A stretch of 64,000 nucleotides of DNA from Halomonas salipaludis (GCF_002286975.1 NZ_NSKB01000002.1:620001-684000), one strand, 5' to 3'. Positions 52,418-61,023 are shown, counted from the stretch's first letter. The notes: generated by a model not told the origin, from the letters alone. Made by a program: numbers and translations.

Positions 52418-53019
52418 TGGAACTCTTTCTCAACGCGACCTCACCCTATGCCCGCATGGTGCGTATCACAGTGATGGAGAAAGGCCTGGCCGAAGCGGTG
52501 ACGCTGCGCTGGTGCGATCCCTGGGCCGACGATGCCGCGCTGCTGGAGGCCAACCCCACCGGGCGCATTCCGGCGCTGATAACGGCGGACGGCACCGCGC
52601 TGAGCGAGTCGCTACTGATCGCCTTCTACCTCGAGGCACAAGGCCCCGGAGAGCGGCTGATTCCGCCAGCACGCTCGAGCGAGGTGCTGCATCTTGTCGG
52701 CCTCGGCCAAGGGCTGATGGATGCCGCTTTCGCGACGGTGATCGCGCGCAAGCATCAGGGCAGCGAGGCCGACGACAGCGTGCTGGGGCAGCGCCGCCAG
52801 CGGGCCTTTCAGCGCATCCTGGACCAGTTGGAGCAGGAGCTCGACGAGGCCCAGGTGGCGTCGCCCATGACCTTGGCCGATATCGCCGTCGGCGTCGCGC
52901 TGGACTACCTGACGTTCCGGCTGCCCGAAGTGGCCTGGGCCGAGGGCCGTCCCAGGCTCGCGGCCTGGCACCGCCAGATCGTGCGTCGCGAGAGCTTCAG
53001 CCAGACGGCGTTTGGGTGA
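52417..53019 (+). CDS. Glutathione S-transferase
   Basis: A 200-residue GST starting at ATG 52417 in a TGATG junction with the MFS gene. It has an N-terminal thioredoxin-like domain (LFLNATSPYARMVRITVMEK, with Ser9 or Tyr11 near the active site; NPTGRIPAL with the cis-Pro) and a helical C-terminal domain (about 85-200). The pairing with an efflux-type MFS suggests conjugation and export of a toxic compound, which is an inference from context. Confidence 0.9.
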   Translation: MELFLNATSPYARMVRITVMEKGLAEAVTLRWCDPWADDAALLEANPTGRIPALITADGTALSESLLIAFYLEAQGPGERLIPPARSSEVLHLVGLGQGLMDAAFATVIARKHQGSEADDSVLGQRRQRAFQRILDQLEQELDEAQVASPMTLADIAVGVALDYLTFRLPEVAWAEGRPRLAAWHRQIVRRESFSQTAFG

Positions 53020-53032
53020 CACCGGATAGCCT

Positions 53033-53830
53033 TTAAGGTAGCGCCTCCAGGCCACGCAGGGCCTCGCGCACGATGGCTTCGCGCTTGGGAATATCCTCCA
53101 TCCGGTTGGGGGTATCGATGTTGAGGGCGAAGAACACCGGCCCGCTGGGCCACTCGACCCAGCCCGTCCACCAGCCGTACTCGCCGGACCAGCCGGTCTT
53201 GGCGCGCAGGATCCAGTCGCGACCGGCTTCACCGATCATCAGGTCCTTGACCAGCCGCTGGTCGGCCTCGTCGAACGGCAGCTCATTGCGATAGAGCTGC
53301 TGCAGGAAGCCGACCTGCTCCTCGGCGGAGATCTCCAGGTGGCCAGGGGCCAGCCAGAAGTTCTCGAGGTCGTCGCCTATCTCGGCGTTGCCATAGTCGA
53401 TCGCCTCCAGGTAGCGGCGCTCACTCTCCTCGCCCAGCTCCCGGGCGAAATATTGGAAGAGCCACACCGTCGAGTTACGCATCCCCGAGCGCAGGTCCTG
53501 ATCGGCATTCCATGCGGGGAATCCGCGCTCAATACCATCCCAGTCAAACACCTGGAACTCGTCGTCCACCACGCCGGCATCCAGCGCAAACAGGGTGTGG
53601 GGCACCTTGAAGGTGGAGGCGGGCACGAAGCGCTGGCGGGCACGCTCGGCGTCATGTACCCAGGTGACTTGGGCATCCCGGCGCTGATCCACCACCAGCA
53701 GGGTGCCTTCGGCATCATGTTCCTGAAACAGCACCGCCCAGTCGTCCCGTTCCTGCCAGGTGTCGGCCATCGCGCCTAGTGGGGCCAGGCCCAGCGCCAG
53801 GGCACCGGCCAGTAAAAATTTTAGGGTCAT
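53033..53830 (-). CDS. Class D beta-lactamase, OXA-2-like
   Basis: A 265-residue serine beta-lactamase with a signal peptide to about GAMA-D (residue 22). All class D motifs are intact: STFK (72-75), SxV as Ser120-Thr-Val122, YGN (146-148), KTG (211-213) and the following WWTGWVEW. The sequence follows OXA-2 closely, from memory of that protein (TLFALDAG, then RNSTVW, LVKDLMI, ILRAKTGW, FFALNIDTPNRM). It would hydrolyse penicillins and perhaps oxacillin in the periplasm. It is divergent from an AmpR-type regulator, an unusual partner for class D. There is no integron or transposon trace nearby. Confidence 0.93.
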   Translation of the reverse strand: MTLKFLLAGALALGLAPLGAMADTWQERDDWAVLFQEHDAEGTLLVVDQRRDAQVTWVHDAERARQRFVPASTFKVPHTLFALDAGVVDDEFQVFDWDGIERGFPAWNADQDLRSGMRNSTVWLFQYFARELGEESERRYLEAIDYGNAEIGDDLENFWLAPGHLEISAEEQVGFLQQLYRNELPFDEADQRLVKDLMIGEAGRDWILRAKTGWSGEYGWWTGWVEWPSGPVFFALNIDTPNRMEDIPKREAIVREALRGLEALP

Positions 53831-53958
53831 GGTTCCCTCTCGTTGTCGTGGTTTCGATCCAAGAGCAGGCAGTGCGCTGCCGAAAAGCAGATTAGTCGAT
53901 CACGAAACGCGCCCACAAACTATGTTAACTTGCATCAGCCATAAACTGGATTTGGGCT
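53831..53958. promoter_or_regulatory. Shared promoter region of the beta-lactamase and ampR-like genes
   Basis: A 128-base divergent region, the place where AmpR would bind. It holds a partly symmetric GCAGGCAGTGCGCTGC (about 53873-53888) and AT-rich patches near the regulator start. I cannot fix an exact AmpR site by eye. Confidence 0.5.
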
Positions 53959-54852
53959 ATGACGAGACCTTACCTGCCGCTCAATGCCCTGCGCGCCTTC
54001 GAGGCTTCCGCCCGCCTGCGAAGCTTCACCCGCGCGGGTGACGAGCTGAACGTGACCCAGGCTGCCGTCAGCCATCAGGTCAAGCTACTGGAACAGCGGC
54101 TAGGCGTGGTGCTGTTCAAACGCCTACCGCGAGGCCTGATGATCACCGCCGAAGGCGAGGCGCTGCTGCCGGTACTGGGCGATGCCTTCGACCGCATGGC
54201 CGAGATGCTGGGGCGCCTGGAGGGCGGCCAGGTCAGGGAGATCATGATGGTTGGCGCAGTGGGTACCTTTGCGGTGGGCTGGCTGCTGCCGCGGCTGGCC
54301 GAGTTCCAGGCGCGCCACCCGCTTATCGACATCCGCCTCTCGACCCACAACAATCGGGTCGACATGGCCGCCGAGGGGTTGGATTTCGCCATTCGTTTCG
54401 GCGACGGCGCCTGGTATGGCTGCGAGGCCGAGCCGCTATTCGAGGCGCCGCTATCGCCCCTCTGCACACCGAGAGTCGCGGCAACGCTGAGCACCCCTGC
54501 GGACCTGATGCAGCATACGCTGCTGCGCTCCTACCGCGAGAACGAGTGGCCCAGCTGGTTTGCCGCCGCGGGCATCCCCCACCCACCACCGCTGGTGAGA
54601 GGCATCACCTTCGACTCCTCCCTGGCGATGATGGAGGCGGCCACCCAAGGCGCGGGTGTGGCACTGGCACCGCCGCGGATGTTCGAGCGCCAACTGGCAA
54701 CGGGCAACATCGTTCAGCCATTTGCGACCACCACTTCACTGGGCCGCTACTGGCTGACACGTCAGATATCCCGCGCCCCCAGCGCGGCAATGGCGACCTT
54801 CCGAGACTGGCTTCAGGATGTCGTGCATCAGGCTTATGGTGAGGCGGCCTGA
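53959..54852 (+). CDS. ampR: AmpR-type LysR regulator of beta-lactamase
   Basis: A 297-residue LysR protein that matches enterobacterial AmpR along its length without obvious gaps up to residue 264. It has the YLPLNALRAFEASARLRSFT opening. The effector-site residues Gly102, Thr103, Asp135 and Tyr264 are at the same numbers as in AmpR. Ser35 in the recognition helix is Ala35 here. AmpR represses or activates the divergent beta-lactamase gene according to muropeptide and UDP-MurNAc-pentapeptide levels. The divergent gene here codes for a class D enzyme. Confidence 0.9.
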   Translation: MTRPYLPLNALRAFEASARLRSFTRAGDELNVTQAAVSHQVKLLEQRLGVVLFKRLPRGLMITAEGEALLPVLGDAFDRMAEMLGRLEGGQVREIMMVGAVGTFAVGWLLPRLAEFQARHPLIDIRLSTHNNRVDMAAEGLDFAIRFGDGAWYGCEAEPLFEAPLSPLCTPRVAATLSTPADLMQHTLLRSYRENEWPSWFAAAGIPHPPPLVRGITFDSSLAMMEAATQGAGVALAPPRMFERQLATGNIVQPFATTTSLGRYWLTRQISRAPSAAMATFRDWLQDVVHQAYGEAA

Positions 54853-54879
54853 TCTTCGCTCGCCGACTTTTCGTAATAC

Positions 54880-55218
54880 CTAGCCCGCCAACACCTGCGC
54901 CAGCTCGTGCCGATAGGCGGCTGCGTGCTGGGCCGGGTCGGTGGGAAAACGGCCAAGCGCTACCGCCAGCTCGAAGAACCCCTGCCGCGGCAAATCGCCT
55001 CGGCGGCTGACCACCAGTGCCGCGATCAGCGGGCGACCGGCTGCCACGTCCTCGCGCATCAGGGCCTCCAGCGCCAGAGCAACACGCTGGATGGTACCCG
55101 GCGGCGTCAATCCCAGGGCCTCGGCGGCCTGCTGGTAGGTGATCGGCACGGCCTCGCTCGGCAGCTGGGTAAGCAGCTCGCGCAGGCGCGGCGCCAGCGT
55201 GGCTTCCTCGGTAGACAT
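54880..55218 (-). CDS. Conserved hypothetical protein with winged-helix-like N-terminus
   Basis: A 112-residue protein. Its N-terminal half (LRELLTQLPSEAVPITYQQA, EALGLTPPGTIQRVALALEA) looks like a small winged helix, with a conserved RPLIAALVVSRRGDLPRQGFF segment after it. Similar unnamed proteins occur in other proteobacteria, from memory. It lies upstream of the YfcE-like phosphoesterase gene in the opposite sense of position (same strand, 47 bases apart). Function unknown. Confidence 0.72.
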   Translation of the reverse strand: MSTEEATLAPRLRELLTQLPSEAVPITYQQAAEALGLTPPGTIQRVALALEALMREDVAAGRPLIAALVVSRRGDLPRQGFFELAVALGRFPTDPAQHAAAYRHELAQVLAG

Positions 55219-55265
55219 GATTGTCTCGGCTCCAGGTCACGACAGAGTGGTCACCGCCGCTTGTC

Positions 55266-55748
55266 TCACAGCGGCAGATGCAGGATAGCGCCGCGCAGGC
55301 CGCGCTCATCGGCCCATAGTTTGCCCAGGGTGATGGGCAGGCGGAAGCGGCGCTTGCCGGCGGCACCGGGGTTGAACAGCAGCCGGCCATCCTGCCACTG
55401 GTTGCGCGGTTTATGGGAGTGGCCATGGAGCACGGCGTCGCAGGGCGTGGCGGGGTCGAACGCCTCGAGGATATGCACCAGATGCAGGCGCCAGCCGTTG
55501 ACGCTGAGGTCGCAGGTCATCGGCAAGGCCTCGGCCCAGGGTGCGGTGTCGATATTGCCGCGCACCGTGGCCAGCGGGGCGAGCTCCCGCAGTCGTTCGA
55601 GGATGGTGGCATCTTGCTCCCGGTTTCCCACGTCGCCGAGGTGCAGAATCACGCCGCAGTCATCGAGCATCGCAAGTGCCTCGGGGCGTAACAAGCCGTG
55701 GGTGTCGCTGATCACCCCGATGGGCCGTGCGCTGCTGATGGCCTGCAT
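55266..55748 (-). CDS. YfcE-like metallophosphoesterase
   Basis: A 160-residue small calcineurin-like phosphoesterase: GVISDTHG (Asp, His), HLGDVGN, RGNID and the C-terminal GHSHKP with LFNPGAAG, as in the YfcE/MJ0936 group. ATG 55748 is chosen because AAGGAGG lies at correct spacing; the ATG at 55763 overlaps that site. These enzymes hydrolyse small phosphodiesters in the cytoplasm. Native substrate unknown. Confidence 0.9.
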   Translation of the reverse strand: MQAISSARPIGVISDTHGLLRPEALAMLDDCGVILHLGDVGNREQDATILERLRELAPLATVRGNIDTAPWAEALPMTCDLSVNGWRLHLVHILEAFDPATPCDAVLHGHSHKPRNQWQDGRLLFNPGAAGKRRFRLPITLGKLWADERGLRGAILHLPL

Positions 55749-56132
55749 GGCCGCCTCCTTCATACCCTTCCGGTAGCCCCGCTACCTGTCCAGTGGTGCA
55801 ATGCACAATATGTCGTTTTACTACAACGAGGCGTGCGTCTAATGGCGCTTTGTGCAGTGCATGATCCTGGCCCATAGTGAAATCACGGTTCAGGACAGGG
55901 TATCGCTACCTCGATCCACTGACCTGACCCCAGCTACCAACTGAGCGCCATGCCTTATTTGATCCAGGCGCCAGAGCGAAGGTCTTGGAACGCTTGTGAC
56001 CCTGTCGCAGTTGCAGCATTGGGCGCTTACCCGGCCCGGCATGAGTAGCTAAGGCACCAGAACGCCATCGTCGATGGCAACCCCAAGACGGGATGCTCCC
56101 GGGGGATGATGACCTTACACGAGGATTTAACC
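55749..56132. other. Gene-free stretch with an inverted repeat
   Basis: I see no credible gene in these 380 bases. TGCAATGCACAA (55798-55809) and TTGTGCAGTGCA (55850-55861) form an imperfect inverted repeat around 40 bases, about 50 bases upstream of the phosphoesterase start. Its role is unclear. A weak ribosome site GAGG precedes the small gene at 56133. Confidence 0.5.
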
Positions 56133-56357
56133 ATGAACTGCACCCAACTGACCCAGCAAGCCGACGCCATTGCCAACACCTTCAGCAAGCTGGACCTTGC
56201 CAAGCTGGTGGTTGCCCTGAAGGGCAACGGCGAGTCCCTGCAGCATGCCGTCGAGGTGCTCGACACCATCGACGCCTGCCAGGGCTACACCCTCGACCAG
56301 GCCTGGGATGAAGTCCGCACCGGCGAGGCCCCACTACTGGCAGCCAGCGACGACTGA
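56133..56357 (+). CDS. Small protein of unknown function
   Basis: A 74-residue acidic protein (MNCTQLTQQADAIANTFSKL start) with two amphipathic helix-like parts and no membrane segment or known motif. The ATG follows ACGAGGA, and a good rho-independent terminator stands 35 bases after the stop. Together they support a real, single-gene transcript. I do not recognise a family. Confidence 0.65.
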   Translation: MNCTQLTQQADAIANTFSKLDLAKLVVALKGNGESLQHAVEVLDTIDACQGYTLDQAWDEVRTGEAPLLAASDD

Positions 56358-56391
56358 CACTCCCTTACCGAGTCTCTCTTAGCATCAGTCT

Positions 56392-56416
56392 GCCCCCTCC
56401 TGGGAGGGGGCTTTTT
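56392..56416 (+). terminator. Rho-independent terminator after the small gene
   Basis: GCCCCCTCC (56392-56400) pairs with GGAGGGGGC (56403-56411) and is followed directly by TTTTT (56412-56416). It ends the transcript of the 74-residue protein and stands before the convergent deaminase gene. Confidence 0.9.
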
Positions 56417-56429
56417 GCTATCTCCACCG

Positions 56430-56999
56430 TCACTTCCTGCCGCCCAGCCCCTGCCAGTCTTCAAAATCCAACTCGGGTTTCTCGGCGCGGAAGCGCGCAT
56501 ACAGCTCGATACCACGAGCGTCTTCCAGCACCTCCACCTCTACGCCCTTGCTGCGCAGCAAGGCTTCGGTGCCCGAGGCATTGGTGACATCGCCCACCAC
56601 CACCCGGGCAAAGCCTCGCATATGCACCAGGGTTGCGCAGATCTCGCAGGGGCTAAGCGACGTGAATAGCGTGGTGCAGCTGAAGTCGATGCGGCCGGCA
56701 TCGCGGATCGCCGAGGTCTCGCCGTGGTGGTAGGGGTGGTTCTCCTGCACCAGGGTGTTATGGCCCTTGCCGAGAATCCGCCGCGTGGCGTTGTCGATGA
56801 TCACGGCACCGATGGGGCAGCCGCCCTCGTCGTAGCTCTTCTGCGCCAGCAGCACCGCGATACGCATCATGTCGGCATCGCTCAGCCGCTTGGCGAAAGA
56901 GTCATCCATCAACGCCGGCAGGCTGGCCGTTGGCATATGCGCCATGGCGCTGAGTGCGGCTTCCGAGACCTCCGCGTTTGCGTTGAGTAGCGTTTCCAT
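56430..56999 (-). CDS. Cytosine-deaminase-like nucleobase deaminase (fungal Fcy1 type)
   Basis: A 189-residue zinc deaminase starting at ATG 56999 (GGGAGATG upstream). It has the motif His92-Gly93-Glu94 (HGETSAI) and Cys118/Cys121 (SLSPCEICATL). The run of similarity with yeast cytosine deaminase (from memory) includes DEGGCPIGAVIIDN, GKGHNTLVQ, AGRIDFS, TTLFTSLSPC, VVVGDVT and the final FEDW region. Most bacterial cytosine deaminases (CodA) have another fold, so this is the less usual type. About 30 extra residues precede the domain. It is likely to deaminate cytosine or a related base. Confidence 0.85.
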   Translation of the reverse strand: METLLNANAEVSEAALSAMAHMPTASLPALMDDSFAKRLSDADMMRIAVLLAQKSYDEGGCPIGAVIIDNATRRILGKGHNTLVQENHPYHHGETSAIRDAGRIDFSCTTLFTSLSPCEICATLVHMRGFARVVVGDVTNASGTEALLRSKGVEVEVLEDARGIELYARFRAEKPELDFEDWQGLGGRK

Positions 57000-57232
57000 C
57001 ACATCTCCCAATAATCGAATAGCCACCCCGCCCGCGGGCCTGGGTGCCTATCAGGCTACTACATGCGCGGAGACGCGGCATGCGGCAGCCATTTCTCCCT
57101 GAAGGGAAAAACATGTCGTCCCATCGCGCTTTCCTTGCAATATGTCCCTATTGGGAAAATCATCGTTGATCGTGTGATTGCACGAACCGCCCAACGCAGC
57201 GCCACTCCGCCTGCCCCAGCCAAGAGACCTCC

Positions 57233-58096
57233 ATGCGCAAGATTCTGCTCGTCGACAACGGCTCACTGCGTCCCCAGGCCACACTCAACCTGCGTCGCCT
57301 GGCCGATGCACTCAGTCAGGCCCGCGGCGAGGCCGTCGAGGCCGCCTCGCTGCTGCACTCCTACAAGATCCCCCCCGAGCAGCTTGACGGCCGCAAGGCG
57401 GTATCGCTGGGCCCGCTGGCCGAGCAGGCCGCCGCCCAGGGCATCACCGAACTGGTGATCGTGCCGTTCTTCTTCGGCCCCAGCCAGGCATTGACCCGCT
57501 ACCTGCCAGAGCGCCTGGCCGAGGTACAGGCCAGCCACCCCCAACTGAGCATCAAGGTGGCGCTGCCGCTGGTCGACACCCTGGCGCCGCTGGACCTACG
57601 GCTGGCCCAGCTGCTGGCCGACAACGTGCGCGAGCGCATGCCGGGCCTGGCGCGACCCAAGGTGGTACTGGTCGATCACGGCAGCCCGATCCCCGAGGTC
57701 ACGGCGGTGCGCAACTACCTCGCCGGTCAGCTCAGCGTGCTGCTCGCCGGGGAGGTCGACTGCGTCACCTTTGCCTCCATGGAGCGCCGCGACGGCGACG
57801 CCTACCGCTTCAACGAGCCGCTCCTGGAAGACCTGCTGGCCGCTCCCACCATGACCCAGGGCGATGTGATCCTGGCCATGCTGTTTCTCTCACCAGGGCG
57901 ACACGCCGGCGAGGGCGGGGATATTGCCGAGATCTGCGAGCGGGCGATGGCCAAAACCTCCGGCCTCAATGTCACCACCACGCGCTTGGTGGGTGAGCAC
58001 GACGGCATCATGGAGATCCTCGCTACCCGTCTGCAGCAGGGCCTGGCAGGCGAGCCGCTGCTGTTGGAAATGCCAGCATCAGGCGCTCCTACCTGA
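57233..58096 (+). CDS. CbiX/SirB-like two-domain protein
   Basis: A 287-residue protein built of two CbiX-type chelatase domains. The second half has the expected metal-binding His149 in VDHGSPIP and His224 in FLSPGRHAGEGGDI. In the first half the matching residue is Asn9 (VDNGSLRP), and the second His is lost (FFFGPSQALTRYLP). Only one half can therefore act as a sirohydrochlorin cobalt/iron chelatase. No other cobalamin or sirohaem gene is nearby. The start is supported by family opening; intergenic DNA of about 230 bases precedes it. Confidence 0.8.
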   Translation: MRKILLVDNGSLRPQATLNLRRLADALSQARGEAVEAASLLHSYKIPPEQLDGRKAVSLGPLAEQAAAQGITELVIVPFFFGPSQALTRYLPERLAEVQASHPQLSIKVALPLVDTLAPLDLRLAQLLADNVRERMPGLARPKVVLVDHGSPIPEVTAVRNYLAGQLSVLLAGEVDCVTFASMERRDGDAYRFNEPLLEDLLAAPTMTQGDVILAMLFLSPGRHAGEGGDIAEICERAMAKTSGLNVTTTRLVGEHDGIMEILATRLQQGLAGEPLLLEMPASGAPT

Positions 58097-58118
58097 GCCC
58101 TAACTGACGAGCGCCGTG

Positions 58119-59060
58119 TCAGGCGGCGCCGAGCGAGCCGGCATTGGCGACGCCAGCTGCTGCCGGCACGCTGCGCCGGATAGAGGCAATATCCTTGCGC
58201 GGCGGCGCCCCGAACATCCGCGAGTACTCGCGGCTGAACTGCGATGGGCTCTGGTAGCCCACCGTGAAGCCGACGCTTGCCGCATCAGCCTGCTGGGTCA
58301 GCAGTAAGCGCCGCGCTTCCTGTAGACGAATCTGCTTCTGGTACTGCAGCGGACTCATCGCCGTGACCGACTTGAAATGACGGTGAAGCGATGACGGGCT
58401 CATATTGGCCACCTTGGCCACGGCATCGATACGCAACGGGTCGGTGTAGTGGCCACGAATCCAGGTGATCGCCTTGCTGACCTGGGTCAGATGACTCTCA
58501 CCCAGGGCGATCTGACGCAGTGCCTCGCCCTGCTCGCTGCGCAGCAGCAGATAGAGAATTTCGCGCTCGATCAGCGGCGCCAGGATGGCAATATCCTGCG
58601 GACGCTCGAGCAGGCGTAGCAGCCGGGTCAGGGCATCCAGCAGTTGCGGCGATAGTTGGCACATCGCCATGCCCGAGCAGGGGCGATTCGAGACGGGCTG
58701 CTCCGGCATGGCGAGCAACAGTTCGGCCAGTTTCGTCGTATCGAGCCGCAGGGCACAGGCCAGGTAGGGCTGCTCGGGACTCGCCTCGATGACTTCGCCA
58801 CTGATGGTCAGATCCACCGAGGCAATCAGATAGTCCCCTGCGCCATACTCGAAGCAGCGATCACCGAGCATGGTGCGTTTGCGGCCCTGCACGATAAAGC
58901 ACAGCATCGGCTCGAAGATCGCCGGCATGGCCGCGGTCGGCGCATCCGTACGATACAGCATCATCCCGGGTATCGGCGTCGTATCGCACCCATCACTATG
59001 CGGGCAGAACCGTTCTATCAGACGACTGACTTCTGCAAAGGGTGGTGTGTCCATTGCCAT
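58119..59060 (-). CDS. AraC-family regulator
   Basis: A 313-residue AraC protein with an AraC_N-type domain (MLCFIVQGRKRTMLGDRCFEYGAGDYLIAS, quoted in part: VQGRKRTMLGDRCFEYGAGD) and two C-terminal helix-turn-helices (DAVAKVANMSPSSLHRHFKS; SVGFTVGYQSPSQFSREYSR). ATG 59060 has AGGAGCACG upstream. Genes of this group often regulate a nearby oxidoreductase; here the NfsA-like gene is downstream on the same strand side, 121 bases away. Confidence 0.9.
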   Translation of the reverse strand: MAMDTPPFAEVSRLIERFCPHSDGCDTTPIPGMMLYRTDAPTAAMPAIFEPMLCFIVQGRKRTMLGDRCFEYGAGDYLIASVDLTISGEVIEASPEQPYLACALRLDTTKLAELLLAMPEQPVSNRPCSGMAMCQLSPQLLDALTRLLRLLERPQDIAILAPLIEREILYLLLRSEQGEALRQIALGESHLTQVSKAITWIRGHYTDPLRIDAVAKVANMSPSSLHRHFKSVTAMSPLQYQKQIRLQEARRLLLTQQADAASVGFTVGYQSPSQFSREYSRMFGAPPRKDIASIRRSVPAAAGVANAGSLGAA

Positions 59061-59181
59061 CGCCGTGCTCCTGTATCCATAGGGGTATCAAGCTACCCCC
59101 AGGCAGTGCCTCGCACAATCTCCCGCCCTGCATATTGAGAGGATCGTGCAAGGATCGCGGAGAATCTTCACAGCCGAGGCG

Positions 59182-59913
59182 TCACTTCATCTCGAAGCCG
59201 CGCTTGACCAGGAAGTCGCGCATATGCGGGCGCAGCTTGGTATCGAACAGCGGCTGCAGGTTGCGCGACCAGTCGGTGTCCTTGTTGCCCCCGCTGCGCT
59301 CGCTGTAATAGCGGTGCATGGTGGCATCGAAATCGGCGACTGGGGCAAGATCCTCGCGGTAGGTGTTCTCCATCAGCACCGCCTCCACCGGCAGGCGCGG
59401 CTTGACGTCCGGGTCGTGGGCCGGGTAGCCGAGGCACAGCCCGAACACCGGATAGACGTGATCCGGCAGCGCGAGCAGGTCGCTGATCTGCTGGGGGTTG
59501 TTGCGAATACCGCCGATATAGCAGATACCCAGCCCCTCGGACTCGGCAGCCACCACCACGTTCTGGGCCATGAGGGCGGCATCCACGCTGGCCACCAGCA
59601 GCTGCTCGGTCATGCCGCGCACGACCTTGGCGCCGGTGCGCTCGGAAGCCTCGGTGGGACGCTTCATGTCAGCGCAGAACACCAGGAAATCGGAGCAGCT
59701 GGCGATATAGCCCTGGCCACCGGCCAGCTCGGCGATCATCTCGCGCTTGGCCGGATCGGTGACATGGATGACGCTGTAGGCCTGGATATGGCTCGACGTC
59801 GCCGCTGCCTGACCGGCACGGACCAGCTCCAGCAGCAGCTCGCGGGGAATCTTCTGGTCAGTGAACTTGCGAATCGAGCGGTGGGATTTCAACAGTTCGA
59901 TGGTCGGGTTCAT
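59182..59913 (-). CDS. Oxygen-insensitive NADPH nitroreductase (NfsA family)
   Basis: A 243-residue flavoprotein with the NfsA pattern: SHRSIRKFTDQKIPRELL at the start, ATSSHIQAYSVI and IGGIRNNPQQISDLL. It binds FMN and reduces nitroaromatics, flavin or chromate with NADPH in two-electron steps. NfsA proteins are about 240 residues. It lies between AraC and LysR genes and is probably a single-gene unit. Confidence 0.9.
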   Translation of the reverse strand: MNPTIELLKSHRSIRKFTDQKIPRELLLELVRAGQAAATSSHIQAYSVIHVTDPAKREMIAELAGGQGYIASCSDFLVFCADMKRPTEASERTGAKVVRGMTEQLLVASVDAALMAQNVVVAAESEGLGICYIGGIRNNPQQISDLLALPDHVYPVFGLCLGYPAHDPDVKPRLPVEAVLMENTYREDLAPVADFDATMHRYYSERSGGNKDTDWSRNLQPLFDTKLRPHMRDFLVKRGFEMK

Positions 59914-60074
59914 GGGGCCTCGCTAAATGTTGCATTGCTAAGGATCAAGCCGATAGCCACCAAGATACCACCCACACCCACACTCTGGCATGCTCCCAGT
60001 GCCGGCCTCGGCGCCAGGCACGCCTCGCTGCGGTGTCGTCATGTGCTGGCAATGCAACCCGTTTCAGGAGCTGG

Positions 60075-60971
60075 ATGCCGATGAATATTCGCACGCTGGA
60101 AACCTTTGTCTGGATTGCCCGGCTGGGCAGTTTCCGGGCGGCAGCCAAGCGCTTGTATGCTTCCCAGCCGTCGGTATCGGCACGCATTGCGGGGCTCGAG
60201 GATCAGTTGGGCGTAGCGCTGTTCGACCGCATAGGCAGGCATGTGAGATTGACAGCCAAGGGCCGCGAGCTGCTGGTATATGCCGAGAAGATGCTGAACC
60301 TGCACAGCGAAATGCTCCAGGTGGTGGCCACGCCAACGGCCATCCACGGCACCATTCGCCTGGGTGTCTCGGAAACCATCGCGCATACCTGGCTACCGCA
60401 GATGATAGAGCGCGTCAGCGAGGCCTACCCGGCGATCAACCTGGAGCTTGATGTCGACATCTCCGTCAATCTGGCCGACAAGGTGGCGAATCACGATATC
60501 GATATCGCCTTCCTGATGGGCAAGGTCAATCAGCCCGGCATGATCAACCGACGCCTGTGCCGCTACTCGCTGGTATGGGTGGCGAGCCCGCGCCTGGCGA
60601 TCCCCGACACGCCCTTGTCACCGGCCGATCTGGCCAAGTGGCCGATCATCACCTATCCGCGCAAGAGCGAACCCTATACCAACATTCGCTCATTGGTGGA
60701 TCCCATGAATCACTCGACCCAGATCCATTCGAGCTCGTCACTCTCCACCATCATCCGCATGACGGTCGACGGCATCGGCATCAGCGCCCTGCCCCGCGAG
60801 ATCATTCAGCAGGAACTGGCGTCGGGGCGACTCAAGCAGTTCGACGTGGAGGTGTCGATTCCAGACCTGGTCTTCAATGCGGCCTACGGCGCGGCACCAG
60901 GCGGCAATGTCGTGCACGCCGTGGCCGAGCTCTCTTTTCACACCGTATCCGAATGCAACGTCGATACCTGA
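60075..60971 (+). CDS. LysR-family regulator of the DUF1445/TRAP operon
   Basis: About 298 residues with winged helix NIRTLETFVWIARLGSFRAA and ASQPSVSARIAGLEDQLGVA. AGGAG stands before two in-frame ATGs (60075 and 60081). The effector domain starts GTIRLGVSETIAHTWLP. It precedes the DUF1445/TRAP genes in the same direction, separated by an AT-rich region with three direct repeats that may be its binding sites. Confidence 0.9.
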   Translation: MPMNIRTLETFVWIARLGSFRAAAKRLYASQPSVSARIAGLEDQLGVALFDRIGRHVRLTAKGRELLVYAEKMLNLHSEMLQVVATPTAIHGTIRLGVSETIAHTWLPQMIERVSEAYPAINLELDVDISVNLADKVANHDIDIAFLMGKVNQPGMINRRLCRYSLVWVASPRLAIPDTPLSPADLAKWPIITYPRKSEPYTNIRSLVDPMNHSTQIHSSSSLSTIIRMTVDGIGISALPREIIQQELASGRLKQFDVEVSIPDLVFNAAYGAAPGGNVVHAVAELSFHTVSECNVDT

Positions 60972-60990
60972 CGCCGCCAGGCGTGCCCAC

Positions 60991-61023
60991 TGATCCAAGC
61001 TACTGATCCAAATTATTGATCAA
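60991..61023. promoter_or_regulatory. Three TGATC direct repeats spaced 13 bases
   Basis: TGATCCAA at 60991, TGATCCAA at 61004 and TGATCAA at 61017 are spaced exactly 13 bases apart, followed by a very AT-rich stretch. They sit between the LysR gene and the DUF1445/TRAP operon, a good place for a regulator-binding array. Confidence 0.6.
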
